Assembly (NCBI GenBank): GCA_949287905.1
Contig: CASEHX010000001.1
Location: 124,001-188,000, forward strand
Length of the DNA: 64,000 nt
Reading direction: 5' to 3'
DNA from: an uncultured Olsenella sp.
GTDB lineage: Bacteria > Actinomycetota > Coriobacteriia > Coriobacteriales > Atopobiaceae
The notes beneath the pieces were generated by a model that was not told where the DNA came from, searched no databases, and saw nothing but the letters and a program-made list of their open reading frames with translations. The position numbers were made by a program, and so were the translations under genes. Position 1 is the first letter of the stretch; each line of letters starts with the position of its first letter. Positions 27,341-35,233 of the stretch are shown in pieces.

Positions 27341-27389
27341 AATTGTTACCACACAAGTAGCAATTAGCTAACTTGAGAAAGGCAGGGAC

Positions 27390-29639
27390 ATGGCAGCAAC
27401 CACCATTGGTCTCGCAGGCAACCCAAACTGCGGCAAGACCACGCTGTTCAACGAGCTCACGGGCTCAAACGGGTACGTGGGCAACTGGCCCGGCGTCACC
27501 GTGGAGAAGAAGCAGGCGACCTGGCGCGCGGACCGCGACGTCACCTTCGTCGACCTTCCCGGCATCTACTCGCTCTCGCCGTACACGCCCGAGGAGGTCG
27601 TCTCGCGCGACTACGTCGTGGGCGAGCGTCCCGATGCCGTGATCAACCTCGTGGACGTAACCAACCTGGAGCGAAACCTCTACCTCACGACGCAGCTCTT
27701 GGAGGCCGGGCGTCCCGTGATCGTGGGCCTCAACATGTGTGACCTGCTCAAGGACCGCGGCGACGTCATCGACACGGCCGCGCTCTCCGAGCGCCTGGGC
27801 GTGCCGGTGGTGGAGGTCTCCGCGCTGCGCAACACCAACCTCGACACGCTGGTCAACAAGGCCGTGGCCGCCGGCCAGGCGGGCAAGGTGGCGGCGGGTG
27901 CGCGGTGCTTCTCGCCCGAGGTGGAGGACGCGCTCGGCAAGATTGCGGAGATCGTTTCCGGCAGCTGCGACGCCAACCTCGTGCGCTGGTACTCCATCAA
28001 GGTCTTCGAGCGCGACGCCGAGGCCGTGAAGGCCCTGCACCTCTCCTCCGCCCAGCTCAACCAGGCCGAGAAGATCGTGCGTGCCGTAGAGACGTCCCGC
28101 GACGACGACGCCGAGTCCATCATCACCTCCGACCGCTACGACTGGATCGCCTCCGTCATGGACGCCTGCGTGCGTCGCGCGCCCAAGAAGCTCAGCATGT
28201 CCGAGAGGATCGACCGCATCGTGACCAACCGCGTGCTCGGCCTGCCGATCTTTGTGGCGGTCATGTTCGTCGTGTACTACATCGCGGTCTCCACGGTGGG
28301 CGACTGGGGAACCGTCTGGGCCAACGACGAGGTCTTCGGCGAGGGCTGGGAGCTCTTCGGCATGGCGATCCCGTCCATCCCCGCGGTGGTCGAGGGCTGG
28401 CTCACCGCGGCGGGCGCCTCTGACATGGTGAGCTCGCTCGTGCTCGACGGCATCGTGGGCGGCGTGGGCTCGGTGCTCGGCTTCATCCCGCAGATGCTCG
28501 TGCTGTTCATGATGCTCGCGTTCCTCGAGGACTGCGGCTACATGAGCCGCGTGGCCTTCGTCATGGATCGCCTGTTCCGCCGCTTTGGCCTCTCGGGCAA
28601 GAGCTTTATCCCGTTCCTCATCTCGTCCGGCTGTGGCGTTCCCGGCGTCATGGCCACCAAGACCATCGAGAACGAGAAGGACCGTCGCATGACGGCCATG
28701 CTCACCACCATGATCCCGTGCGGCGCCAAGACCCCGATCATCGCGCTGGTGATGGGCGTGCTCGTGGGCGGCGCGGACGCCTGGTGGGTGGCCCCGATGT
28801 TCTACTTCCTCGGCCTCGCAGCGATCGTGGTCTCCGCGCTCATGCTCAAGAAGACGCGCATGTTTGCCGGCGAGCCCGCACCCTTTGTGATGGAGCTGCC
28901 CGACTACCACCTGCCCGCGCTCAAGAGCTGGTGGCTGCACGTGTGGGAGCGCATCTCCGCATACCTCAAGAAGGCCGCGACGATCATCTTTGCCGCGTGC
29001 GTGATCGTGTGGTTCCTCTCCAACTTTGGCTTTGCCTCGTGGGAGGGCGGCGACGGCTCCTTCGGCTTCCTCGCCTCGCTGCCGGGTGCGCCCGAGTACA
29101 GCGCCGACTACTCGCTGCTCGCCATCGTGGCCGGCGCCATCGCGTGGATCTTCGCGCCGCTCGGCGCCGACAGCTGGCAGGCGACCGCCGCTTCCATCAA
29201 CGCCCTCATCGCCAAGGAGAACCTGGTCTCCACCTTTGGCACGATCTTCGGCCTGGGCGAGGCCACCGAGGGCGACCCGGTCATGTGGCAGGCCTTCGCG
29301 GCCATGTTCACCGACGGCGCGGGCGTCATGCACGCAGGCGCGATGTGCGCGTTCGTGGCGTTCAACATGCTCGATGCGCCGTGCTTCGCCGCCATCGGCA
29401 CCATCCGCAGGCAGATGGACTCTCCCAAGTGGTTCTGGTTCGCGATTGCCTATCAGTGCGTCTTTGCCTGGTGCGTGGGTCTCATCATCAACCAGCTCTG
29501 GGAGCTCTTCGTGCTGGGGAACTTCGGCGCGTGGACCGTGGTGGCGTTCGTGCTGCTCGCGGGCATGATCTTCCAGATCGCGCGTCCGATGCCCAAGACC
29601 GAGCAGGTCGACGAGAAGGTCCTCGCCCAGCTCGCCTAG
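27390..29639 (+). CDS. feoB: Ferrous iron transporter FeoB (system 1)
   Basis: 749 residues. GTP-dependent Fe(II) uptake across the membrane. The N-terminal G domain has G1 GNPNCGKTT (residues 10-18), G2 in GVTVEKK, G3 DLPGIYS and G4 NMCD. Next comes a helical spacer domain, then about eight or more membrane helices with the two Gate-type segments (GYMSRVAFVMDRLFRRFGLSGKSF and GAKTPI regions). Not fused to FeoA, unlike the copy at 48856. It is preceded by two feoA genes, with its own operator at 27325, and followed by a strong terminator at 29662. ATG 27390 has AAAGG 7 bp upstream. Confidence 0.95.
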   Translation: MAATTIGLAGNPNCGKTTLFNELTGSNGYVGNWPGVTVEKKQATWRADRDVTFVDLPGIYSLSPYTPEEVVSRDYVVGERPDAVINLVDVTNLERNLYLTTQLLEAGRPVIVGLNMCDLLKDRGDVIDTAALSERLGVPVVEVSALRNTNLDTLVNKAVAAGQAGKVAAGARCFSPEVEDALGKIAEIVSGSCDANLVRWYSIKVFERDAEAVKALHLSSAQLNQAEKIVRAVETSRDDDAESIITSDRYDWIASVMDACVRRAPKKLSMSERIDRIVTNRVLGLPIFVAVMFVVYYIAVSTVGDWGTVWANDEVFGEGWELFGMAIPSIPAVVEGWLTAAGASDMVSSLVLDGIVGGVGSVLGFIPQMLVLFMMLAFLEDCGYMSRVAFVMDRLFRRFGLSGKSFIPFLISSGCGVPGVMATKTIENEKDRRMTAMLTTMIPCGAKTPIIALVMGVLVGGADAWWVAPMFYFLGLAAIVVSALMLKKTRMFAGEPAPFVMELPDYHLPALKSWWLHVWERISAYLKKAATIIFAACVIVWFLSNFGFASWEGGDGSFGFLASLPGAPEYSADYSLLAIVAGAIAWIFAPLGADSWQATAASINALIAKENLVSTFGTIFGLGEATEGDPVMWQAFAAMFTDGAGVMHAGAMCAFVAFNMLDAPCFAAIGTIRRQMDSPKWFWFAIAYQCVFAWCVGLIINQLWELFVLGNFGAWTVVAFVLLAGMIFQIARPMPKTEQVDEKVLAQLA

Positions 29640-29661
29640 CGCGACTGGAATCGCGATGCGT

Positions 29662-29700
29662 GGGCGCGCCGCCGGAGTCCCGACGGCGCGCCCTTCTTGT
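29662..29700 (+). terminator. Terminator after feoB
   Basis: A perfect 10-bp stem, GGGCGCGCCG (29662-29671) with CGGCGCGCCC (29684-29693), followed by TTCTTGT. Confidence 0.75.
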
Positions 29701-29715
29701 GGGGGACGGTCTGGG

Positions 29716-29841
29716 AAAGGTTGGGTACTTTTTTGGCATCACCTAAGGTATTTCGGGTATGAGGGCACGAGTAATTGCTGGTAGAGAATTGCTACATATT
29801 GGGTAGTACTTAGACGTTCGCCAGAAAAGTACCCAACCTTT
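29716..29841. repeat. Long-spaced perfect inverted repeat upstream of the ZIP gene
   Basis: AAAGGTTGGGTACTTTT (29716-29732) and its perfect 17-bp complement (29825-29841), separated by 92 bp of clearly AT-richer sequence. The right arm ends 3 bp before the GAAGGAG ribosome site (29844-29850) of the ZIP gene. In RNA this would make a stem that holds the ribosome site at its base; as DNA the arms could be paired regulator sites. The loop contains ACCTAAGGT, a near-palindrome of metal-regulator type. Confidence 0.85.
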
Positions 29842-29854
29842 GCGAAGGAGCCCC

Positions 29855-30664
29855 ATGACCGACAACATTTCGCAAGCGCTCGCATGGGCCGCGCTCGGCT
29901 GCGGCTTTACGTGGCTCATGACCACGGCGGGCTCGGCGGTGGTGTTCTTCTTCCGGTCCGAGCGCAGGCTCATGCATCACATCACCCTTGGGTTTGCCGC
30001 GGGCGTGATGGTTGCCGCCAGCGTGTGGTCCCTGCTCAACCCCGCCATCGAGCAGGCCGAGGACATGGGCCTCCACGGCTGGATTCCCGCCGCGAGCGGA
30101 TTTCTTGTGGGCGTGGGCTTTCTCCTCGCGCTCGACACGCTGCTCCCGCACCTCCACGCCGGCTCCGACGAACCCGAGGGCATCCGCTCGACCTGGAAGC
30201 GCACCACGCTGCTTGTCTCGGCGGTGACGCTGCACAACATCCCCGAGGGCATGTCGGTCGGCCTGCTCTTTGCCATGGCGGCGCAGTCGGCCGGCGCGGC
30301 GGGGGAGGCGTACCTCGGCATGGCCGTGGCGCTCGCCGTGGGCATTGGCCTGCAGAACTTTCCCGAGGGGGCCGCGATCTCCCTCCCTCTCGCCCGTGAG
30401 GGGATGAGCAGGGGAAAGGCCTTTGTGATGGGAAGCCTCTCGGGCATCGTGGAGCCCCTGTTCGGCGTGATCGTGGTGCTCATGAGCGGTTGGATCTCCC
30501 CGTTCATGCCGTGGCTGCTCTCGTTTGCGGCGGGAGCGATGATCTACGTCGTGGTCGAGGAGCTCATCCCCGAGGCCCATCTCGGCGAGCACTCCAACGT
30601 TGGCACGCTGGGCTTCATCGCGGGCTTTGTGGTGATGATGATTCTCGACGTGGCGCTGGGGTAG
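29855..30664 (+). CDS. ZIP-family divalent metal transporter
   Basis: 269 residues, about eight helices. The signature ZIP metal-site motifs are present: HNIPEGMSVG in helix 4 and QNFPEGAAIS in helix 5 (first His replaced by Gln), with a cytoplasmic loop before them carrying HLHAG. EELIPEAHLGEHS lies near the C-terminus. Imports Zn, Fe or Mn; selectivity cannot be read from sequence. Its place next to the feo genes suggests iron or manganese. ATG 29855 with GAAGGAG upstream. No GTTA-N8-TAAC site precedes it; instead a 17-bp inverted repeat does. Confidence 0.9.
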   Translation: MTDNISQALAWAALGCGFTWLMTTAGSAVVFFFRSERRLMHHITLGFAAGVMVAASVWSLLNPAIEQAEDMGLHGWIPAASGFLVGVGFLLALDTLLPHLHAGSDEPEGIRSTWKRTTLLVSAVTLHNIPEGMSVGLLFAMAAQSAGAAGEAYLGMAVALAVGIGLQNFPEGAAISLPLAREGMSRGKAFVMGSLSGIVEPLFGVIVVLMSGWISPFMPWLLSFAAGAMIYVVVEELIPEAHLGEHSNVGTLGFIAGFVVMMILDVALG

Positions 30665-30671
30665 GGCTTTA

Positions 30672-30687
30672 GTAAGCTTAGGCTAAC
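30672..30687. promoter_or_regulatory. GTTA-N8-TAAC-like site after the ZIP gene
   Basis: GTAAGCTTAGGCTAAC; one mismatch (GTAA) to the pattern. It contains TTAGGCTAAC, close to the IdeR/DtxR half-site TTAGGTTAGCCTAA. Confidence 0.4.
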
Positions 30688-30734
30688 TTATGGAGAACCT
30701 GTGAATCCCATCCAGAAGGTGGGAGTTGCGACAA

Positions 30735-30750
30735 GTTAACTTATACTAAC
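30735..30750. promoter_or_regulatory. GTTA-N8-TAAC operator over a -10 box, no gene downstream
   Basis: GTTAACTTATACTAAC, exact fit. The inner TATACT (30742-30747) is a good -10. The flanking AAGTTAACTT resembles streptococcal SloR/ScaR manganese-regulator sites. A strong terminator follows at 30845 with no ORF between. Confidence 0.55.
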
Positions 30751-30754
30751 AAAC

Positions 30755-30885
30755 GTGCCGAGAAGAACAGCGACTCTAAAGGCACGACCCGTTTAACCCT
30801 GCCCGAGCGACGGCCCCTCTCCCCGCCGCGAACGGCGAACCCCAGCGCCACCTGCCACCCCCTCACGGCAGGTGGCGCGATCTTT
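30755..30885 (+). ncRNA. Candidate metal-regulated small RNA
   Basis: Predicted transcript of about 130 nt from the -10 at 30742 to the terminator at 30845-30885. The stretch has no ORF with a ribosome site; gpmA converges from the other side with its own terminator. The operator over the -10 is the one used by the iron genes. This is inference from promoter, operator and terminator alone; no family match. Confidence 0.35.
30845..30885 (+). terminator. Strong intergenic terminator
   Basis: A perfect 12-bp stem, GCGCCACCTGCC (30845-30856) with GGCAGGTGGCGC (30867-30878), followed by GATCTTTT. It lies 180 bp after the ZIP gene stop. Confidence 0.75.
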
Positions 30886-30933
30886 TCGTCGCCGCGTTCT
30901 TGTCGCAGGGTGGGTGTCCGTGCCACAACTCCC

Positions 30934-31049
30934 GACTTTTGCACGAGCACACCGTACTTCTCGCTTGGCGAGAAACTCGATGCAGCCGCATTACCAGCAG
31001 ATATGCAATCAGAAACTAATTGCCGGACACAATTGCTCGTGCAAAAGTC
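30934..31049. repeat. 16-bp inverted repeat GACTTTTGCACGAGCA with 84-bp loop
   Basis: GACTTTTGCACGAGCA (30934-30949) and its perfect complement (31034-31049). The AT-rich loop holds a small palindrome, TTCTCGCTTGGCGAGAA, near its left end. The word GTCCGTGCCACAA flanks the element on both sides (about 30916 and 31129). The same 15-bp arm word occurs three times at 58065-58225, 27 kb away. Confidence 0.85.
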
Positions 31050-31153
31050 AGAGTTTCGGTGGGGGATGGGGGCAGAGTTGCGACGGGGGCGTGCGGCACC
31101 GCGGCGGGGGACAGGGAGCAGGGCGGGCGTCCGTGCCACAAGGTCCTCGGACA

Positions 31154-31182
31154 AGAAAAGGCCCCCGGTCTTCCCGGGGGCC
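31154..31182 (-). terminator. Terminator of gpmA
   Basis: On the minus strand GGCCCCCGG pairs with CCGGGGGCC across a 5-base loop, followed by TTTTCTTGT. It starts 31 bp after the gpmA stop. Confidence 0.85.
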
Positions 31183-31212
31183 TCGTCATCGCGCTTTGAG
31201 CGAGCGTGTTGG

Positions 31213-31974
31213 CTACTTGGCCTTGCCCTGGTTGGCGACGGCGTTGATCTTGGCCTCGATGGTGGCGGGGTCGCCGATGTAGTGCTTGTCGACGACGTTC
31301 CAGTCCTTGTCGAAGGTGTAGGCGCACGGCACGCCGGTCGGGATGTTGACCTCGAGGATCTCCTCGGGGGTCAGCTTCTCGAACTGCATGACGAGGGCGC
31401 GCAGGCTGTTGCCGTGGGCGGCGATCAGGACGCGCTTGCCGGCCTCCATCTGCGGCTTGATCTCCTGCTCAAAGTACGGCCAGGCGCGGGCGATGGTGTC
31501 CTTGAGGCACTCGGTGTAGGGGAGGTCCTCCTTGGGCACGTCGCGGAACATCTCCTGGACGTGGGGGTCGCGCTCGTCGCCGGGCTCGAGGGCGGGCGGC
31601 TGGACGTCGAAGGAGCGACGCCAGATCTTGACCTGGTCCTCGCCGTGCTCGGCGGCGGCGTCGGCCTTGTTCAGGCCCTGGAGGGCGCCGTAGTGACGCT
31701 CGTTGAGCTGCCAGGCCTTGTGGACGGGCAGCCAGTTGCGGTCGAGCTCGTCGAGGACGCAGTTGAGCGTGTGGATGGCGCGCTTGAGCAGAGAGGTGTA
31801 GCAGACGTCGAAGTCAAAGCCGGCCTCCTTGAGGGCCTTGCCGCCCGCGTGGGCCTCCTCGCGGCCGGTGTCGGTGAGGTCGACGTCGGTCCAGCCGGTG
31901 AAGAGGTTGAGCTTGTTCCACTCGGACTCGCCGTGGCGGACGATGACGAGCTGCATGGTCTGATCGTCGTTCAT
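31213..31974 (-). CDS. gpmA: 2,3-bisphosphoglycerate-dependent phosphoglycerate mutase
   Basis: 253 residues, the dPGM length. Interconverts 3- and 2-phosphoglycerate in glycolysis. The phosphohistidine motif VRHGESEWN is near the N-terminus, then FTGWTDVDLT, LNERHYGALQGLNK, GESL-like PYTECLKDT, and the second catalytic His in AAHGNSLRAL. GVPCAYTFD closes the core. ATG 31974 was chosen over GTG 31983; the purine run GAGAAGGGA is about 11 bp upstream. Divergent from the Cys-rich gene; ends in a clear terminator. Confidence 0.95.
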   Translation of the reverse strand: MNDDQTMQLVIVRHGESEWNKLNLFTGWTDVDLTDTGREEAHAGGKALKEAGFDFDVCYTSLLKRAIHTLNCVLDELDRNWLPVHKAWQLNERHYGALQGLNKADAAAEHGEDQVKIWRRSFDVQPPALEPGDERDPHVQEMFRDVPKEDLPYTECLKDTIARAWPYFEQEIKPQMEAGKRVLIAAHGNSLRALVMQFEKLTPEEILEVNIPTGVPCAYTFDKDWNVVDKHYIGDPATIEAKINAVANQGKAK

Positions 31975-32051
31975 TGGAGACACGTCCCTTCTCGATGCGG
32001 AGTTTGTGCGGCGGGCGCCGCGCTACGTATATAGTAGCTTCTACGGGTATA

Positions 32052-32067
32052 GTTGACCTTGGTTAAC
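32052..32067. promoter_or_regulatory. GTTA-N8-TAAC-like operator upstream of the Cys-rich gene
   Basis: GTTGACCTTGGTTAAC; one mismatch to the pattern (GTTG). It lies 31 bp before the ATG of the FeoB-associated gene, between it and the divergent gpmA. Confidence 0.45.
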
Positions 32068-32098
32068 ACAAAAGTTTCCCCCGCGGTGGAGCGTGACC

Positions 32099-32296
32099 AT
32101 GAACCCAGTCGATCTTCTCGTCATAGCGGTCGTTGCCGTCCTGCTCGTGCTTGCCGTGCGCAGGATCGTGCGCTCCGGAGCCGACGGCTGCTCCGACTGC
32201 GGCAGTCGCGGCAGCTGCTCCGCCCACGAGACGGGGGGACCGTGCCCCGCCGCCCAGAGGATGCTCAGGGACGTCGAGAAGAACCTCAAGCCGTGA
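32099..32296 (+). CDS. FeoB-associated Cys-rich membrane protein
   Basis: 65 residues. One N-terminal helix (VDLLVIAVVAVLLVLAV), a basic stop (RRIVRSG), then a short cytoplasmic part with clustered cysteines: CSDCGSRGSCS and GPCPA. This is the architecture of the small Cys-rich proteins usually found beside feoB and thought to assist Fe(II) transport or regulation. Here it is separated from feoB by the ZIP and gpmA genes, but the iron operator upstream (32052) links it to the same regulon. ATG 32099 has GGTGGAG upstream; GTG 32093 is closer to that run. Confidence 0.82.
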   Translation: MNPVDLLVIAVVAVLLVLAVRRIVRSGADGCSDCGSRGSCSAHETGGPCPAAQRMLRDVEKNLKP

Positions 32297-32311
32297 CGGC
32301 GGGGCGGCGCC

Positions 32312-32340
32312 GTGACAAAGGGCTACGACCCCTCTGTCAC
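32312..32340. repeat. Palindrome GTGACAAAGGG-CTACGAC type (copy 3)
   Basis: GTGACAAAGGG (32312-32322) pairs with CCCTCTGTCAC (32330-32340), one mismatch. The loop CTACGAC is shared with the copy at 59340. It lies in the 125-bp gap before glnA and may also terminate the upstream gene. Confidence 0.75.
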
Positions 32341-32421
32341 ACAACGGGTAACAGCGGCGAAACACTCATGTGAGAACCTAGCTCGGACTATGACCTTCGC
32401 TGGCGTTCGAGAGGAATCCGC

Positions 32422-33762
32422 ATGAGCAGCGAGAAAGACATCGACTTCGTCCTGCGCACCGTCGAGAAGCGCGACATCCGCTTCGTGCAGCTGTGGTTCA
32501 CGGACGTCCTGGGCAACCTCAAGTGCTTTGCCATCTCCCCGGAGGAGCTCGAGGAGGCCTTCGAGGAGGGCATCGGCTTCGACGGCTCGGCCGTCGACGG
32601 CTTTGCCTCGCTCGAGGAGTCGGACATGCTGGCGTTCCCGGACCCCGCGACCTTCGCCCTCCTGCCGTGGCGCCCCAAGGAGTCCGGCGTGGCGCGCGTC
32701 TTCTGCGACGTTTACACCCCGTCGCGCGAGCCCTTTGACGGCGATCCCCGCCGCTGCCTGCGCAAGGTCTTCGCCCGCGCCGACGAGCAGGGCCTCGTTC
32801 CCAACGTGGGCCCCAAGATCGAGTACTTCTACTTCGACAACGACCTCGACCCCGTGCCGCTGGACACCGCCGGCTACTTTGACCTCACGCCGATGGACCG
32901 CGCCAACGACCTGCGCCGCCAGACCACGCTCACGCTCGAGAAGATGTCCATCCCGGTGCAGTACTCCTATCACGCCGCCGGCCCGTCCCAGAACGGCGTG
33001 GAGCTGCGCTTCACCGAGGCCGTGAGCTGTGCGGACAACATCATGACCGCGCGCCTCGTCATCAAGCAGGAGGCCGCCGGCCAGGGCATGTTCGCCTCGT
33101 TCATGCCCAAGCCCATCGCGAGCGCCCCGGGCTCGGCCATGTACCTCTACCAGTCTCTTCTCGACCATGACGGCGAGAACCTCTTCTGGGGCCCCAAGGA
33201 GCACCACCCCGCGCACCTCTCGGACCTCGCGCAGCACTACGTTGCCGGCATCCTCAAGTACGCGCCCGAGTTCACGCTGGTCACCAACCCCACGGTCAAC
33301 TCCTACAAGCGCTTCGTCTCCACCGGCGAGGTGCCCACGCACGCCACGTGGGGCCGCAAGAACCGCTCCGCGCTCGTGCGCATCCCCACGCACAAGCCGG
33401 GCAAGCACATCGCCACGCGCATCGAGCTGCGCAGCCCCGACCCCACGGCCAACCCCTACCTGGCGCTCGCCGTGACCATCGCCGCCGGCCTCAAGGGCAT
33501 CGAGGAGGAGCTCCCGATGCCGGAGGAGTCCACGTGCGACACGTTCGCCGCGCCCGACCGCGAGCTCGAGGCCAAGGGCATCCGTCGCCTGCCGCGCACC
33601 CTCGGCGAGGCCATCGATCGCTTCGAGGAGTCCGACCTCATGCGCGACGTCCTCGGCGACCACATCTTCACCTACTTCGTGCGCGAGAAGCGCCGCGAGT
33701 GGGAGGAGTTCTGCACGTCCGTGACCGACTGGGAGCGCGAGCACTACTACGGCGGCGTGTAG
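32422..33762 (+). CDS. glnA: Glutamine synthetase, type I (alpha-like)
   Basis: 446 residues, the length of GSI-alpha enzymes. ATP-dependent synthesis of glutamine from glutamate and ammonium; dodecamer. Motifs: WFTDVLGNLK, GFDGSAVDGF, EYFYFDNDLDP, SYHAAGPSQNGVELRF (metal and glutamate site), NPTVNSYKRF and NRSALVRIP, with RIELRSPDPTANPYLA. No adenylylation-loop Tyr motif was seen, as in alpha types. ATG 32422 has GAGAGGA upstream. The next genes are an amino-acid ABC transporter and an orphan regulator, suggesting a nitrogen block. Confidence 0.95.
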   Translation: MSSEKDIDFVLRTVEKRDIRFVQLWFTDVLGNLKCFAISPEELEEAFEEGIGFDGSAVDGFASLEESDMLAFPDPATFALLPWRPKESGVARVFCDVYTPSREPFDGDPRRCLRKVFARADEQGLVPNVGPKIEYFYFDNDLDPVPLDTAGYFDLTPMDRANDLRRQTTLTLEKMSIPVQYSYHAAGPSQNGVELRFTEAVSCADNIMTARLVIKQEAAGQGMFASFMPKPIASAPGSAMYLYQSLLDHDGENLFWGPKEHHPAHLSDLAQHYVAGILKYAPEFTLVTNPTVNSYKRFVSTGEVPTHATWGRKNRSALVRIPTHKPGKHIATRIELRSPDPTANPYLALAVTIAAGLKGIEEELPMPEESTCDTFAAPDRELEAKGIRRLPRTLGEAIDRFEESDLMRDVLGDHIFTYFVREKRREWEEFCTSVTDWEREHYYGGV

Positions 33763-33784
33763 GTGCCCATTCTCTAACGCGTAG

Positions 33785-33850
33785 GCCGGCCCCGGTTTTC
33801 CTGCGAGAGGTGCCCTGTGGGAAGCCTCTCTCCGGAAAGCCGGGGTCGGC
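33785..33850 (+). terminator. Nested hairpin terminator of glnA
   Basis: Outer arms 33785-33801 and 33834-33850 pair over 17 bp with two mismatches, which G-U pairing tolerates. Inside, GAGAGG (33805-33810) pairs with CCTCTC (33825-33830). No long T-run follows. Confidence 0.55.
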
Positions 33851-33906
33851 ATCTCTCGAGTGTCCGCCTGTCTGACGAGGGCGGGGAGGAGGTCCTTCTC
33901 GCCGTG

Positions 33907-34088
33907 CGGTTGTGCGCACGGGCGTCGGTTATGCACGGTCGTTGCGGTTATGCGCACTCCTGACGGTTGTGCGCACTGGGATCGTTTGCAAAGCCCCAGC
34001 TAGATGACTTGCCGAGAAAAACGACGGCCCGCGGGGGGTGCGCACAACCGAAGCAAGTGCGCACAACCGGCGGCAGTGCGCATAACCG
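33907..34088. repeat. 19-bp-phased inverted array CGGTTGTGCGCAC, 4 + 3 units
   Basis: The 13-mer CGGTTGTGCGCAC or a close variant starts at 33907, 33926, 33945 and 33964. Its complement GTGCGCACAACCG starts at 34038, 34057 and 34076. Every step is exactly 19 bp. The six-base fillers between words differ (for example GGGCGT, TCCTGA, AAGCAA, GCGGCA). The 61-bp centre holds GCCGAGAAAAACG. Confidence 0.92.
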
Positions 34089-34302
34089 TCGCCCGTAGAA
34101 ATGGGCGCGCACGCAGCGTTTTGCAGCTCGGACTCGTGTCCATCTTGTTAAGAAAACCGATGTGGTTGAAATTCCCGCGAGACAAGGCCCAAACTGGTCT
34201 TTTGGCGACGGGCGGGGCGCGAGCCCTGACACGGGAAGACCCGTGCCTCCGTCGGGAAAGGGCGTGACCACGCGCCAAAGCATTGGGGGAAGGAACCCAG
34301 AC

Positions 34303-35142
34303 ATGAAGAGCATGACCAGAAGGAACTTTCTGACCGTCGCGGGTGCGGTTGCGGGTACCGCCGCGCTTGCCGGCTGCGGTGGCGAGCAGGCCGAGAACAC
34401 CGACCAGCCCGCCGACGACACCGCGGAGGAGACCGAGGACGGCGGTCTCGGCCTGTTGACCGAGGGTTCCCTCACCTTTGCCGTCTCGCCCGACTACCCG
34501 CCCTTCGAGAACCTCGAGGACGGCGAGTACGTGGGCCTGGACATGGACCTCGGCCGCGCCATCGCCGAGAAGCTGGGTCTTGAGTGCGTCTACACCAACC
34601 TCGACTTCGACGGCATCGTCCCGGCCATCGCCGCGGGCGGCCAGGCGGACGCCGGCCTCTCCGGCATCTCCATCACGCCCGATCGTGAGGAGCAGGTCAA
34701 CTTCTCCGAGCCGTACTACATCGACAACCAGGCCGTTGCCGTGCCCTCCTCCAGCACCGACGTCACCGAGGACAACGCCGCCGAGGTTCTCAACACCGCC
34801 GAGATGACCATCGCCGTCCAGAGCGGCTCCACCGGCGCCGACTTTGCCGCCGAGAACTTCCCCAACGCCGAGCAGCTCGCGTTCCCGCTGTTCACGGATG
34901 CCTTCGCCGCCGTGGCAGCCGGTCAGGCCAACGCCGTCTGCGGCAACCTCGCCGTGGTCGAGCAGATGCTCGCCGGCGCCTACACCGACCTTCACGTCGT
35001 GCTCACCTCCGCCACCGGCGAGAAGTACGCCATCGCGGTCAACAAGGACAACGCCGAGCTTCTCAACGCCATCAACGACGCCATCGCTGCGCTCAAGGAG
35101 GACGGCACGATCGACGAGCTGATCTCCGCCAACATGGGCTAA
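34303..35142 (+). CDS. Amino-acid ABC transporter substrate-binding lipoprotein
   Basis: 279 residues. The N-terminus MKSMTRRNFLTVAGAVAGTA ends in the lipobox LAGC with Cys25; a twin arginine at 6-7 suggests Tat export of a lipoprotein. A negatively charged linker follows, then a periplasmic-binding fold of family 3 (SBP_bac_3): FAVSPDYPPFE, GLDMDLGRAIAEKLGL, GQADAGLSGISITPDREEQVNFSEPYY and GSTGADFA. Likely ligand is a polar amino acid; glutamine or glutamate is plausible beside glnA. ATG 34303 has GGGGGAAGGA upstream. The permease and ATPase genes follow. Confidence 0.92.
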   Translation: MKSMTRRNFLTVAGAVAGTAALAGCGGEQAENTDQPADDTAEETEDGGLGLLTEGSLTFAVSPDYPPFENLEDGEYVGLDMDLGRAIAEKLGLECVYTNLDFDGIVPAIAAGGQADAGLSGISITPDREEQVNFSEPYYIDNQAVAVPSSSTDVTEDNAAEVLNTAEMTIAVQSGSTGADFAAENFPNAEQLAFPLFTDAFAAVAAGQANAVCGNLAVVEQMLAGAYTDLHVVLTSATGEKYAIAVNKDNAELLNAINDAIAALKEDGTIDELISANMG

Positions 35143-35171
35143 GCCGCGCGTCAGCATCACGGACATGGTTC

Positions 35172-35207
35172 GCGGCCCCTTCTTGCCTTCGCGCGAGGAG
35201 GGGCCGC
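35172..35207 (+). other. Hairpin between binding protein and permease
   Basis: GCGGCCCCT (35172-35180) pairs perfectly with AGGGGCCGC (35199-35207). There is no T-run. Its position after the binding-protein gene fits partial termination or mRNA stabilisation that gives excess binding protein over permease. Confidence 0.55.
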
Positions 35208-35233
35208 CAGCGCATGAGAAGCGAGGAAAACAC

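Larger units (their letters stand above)
33763..34302. other. 540-bp intergenic region after glnA
   Basis: Contains, in order, a nested hairpin terminator (33785-33850), TTCTCGCC at 33896, the 19-bp-phased inverted array (33907-34088), and a 210-bp leader before the ABC gene. The leader has short hairpins (CACGGG with CCCGTG near 34240) and no riboswitch that I recognise. No gene seen. Confidence 0.5.

Noticed and set aside
30886..31212. Plus-strand ORF overlapping the 3' end of gpmA
   Set aside because: It runs through the inverted repeat and antisense to gpmA, with no ribosome site or domain.
34100..34302. Riboswitch in front of the amino-acid ABC operon
   Set aside because: Short hairpins are present, but I see no glycine, glutamine, SAM or lysine riboswitch consensus.
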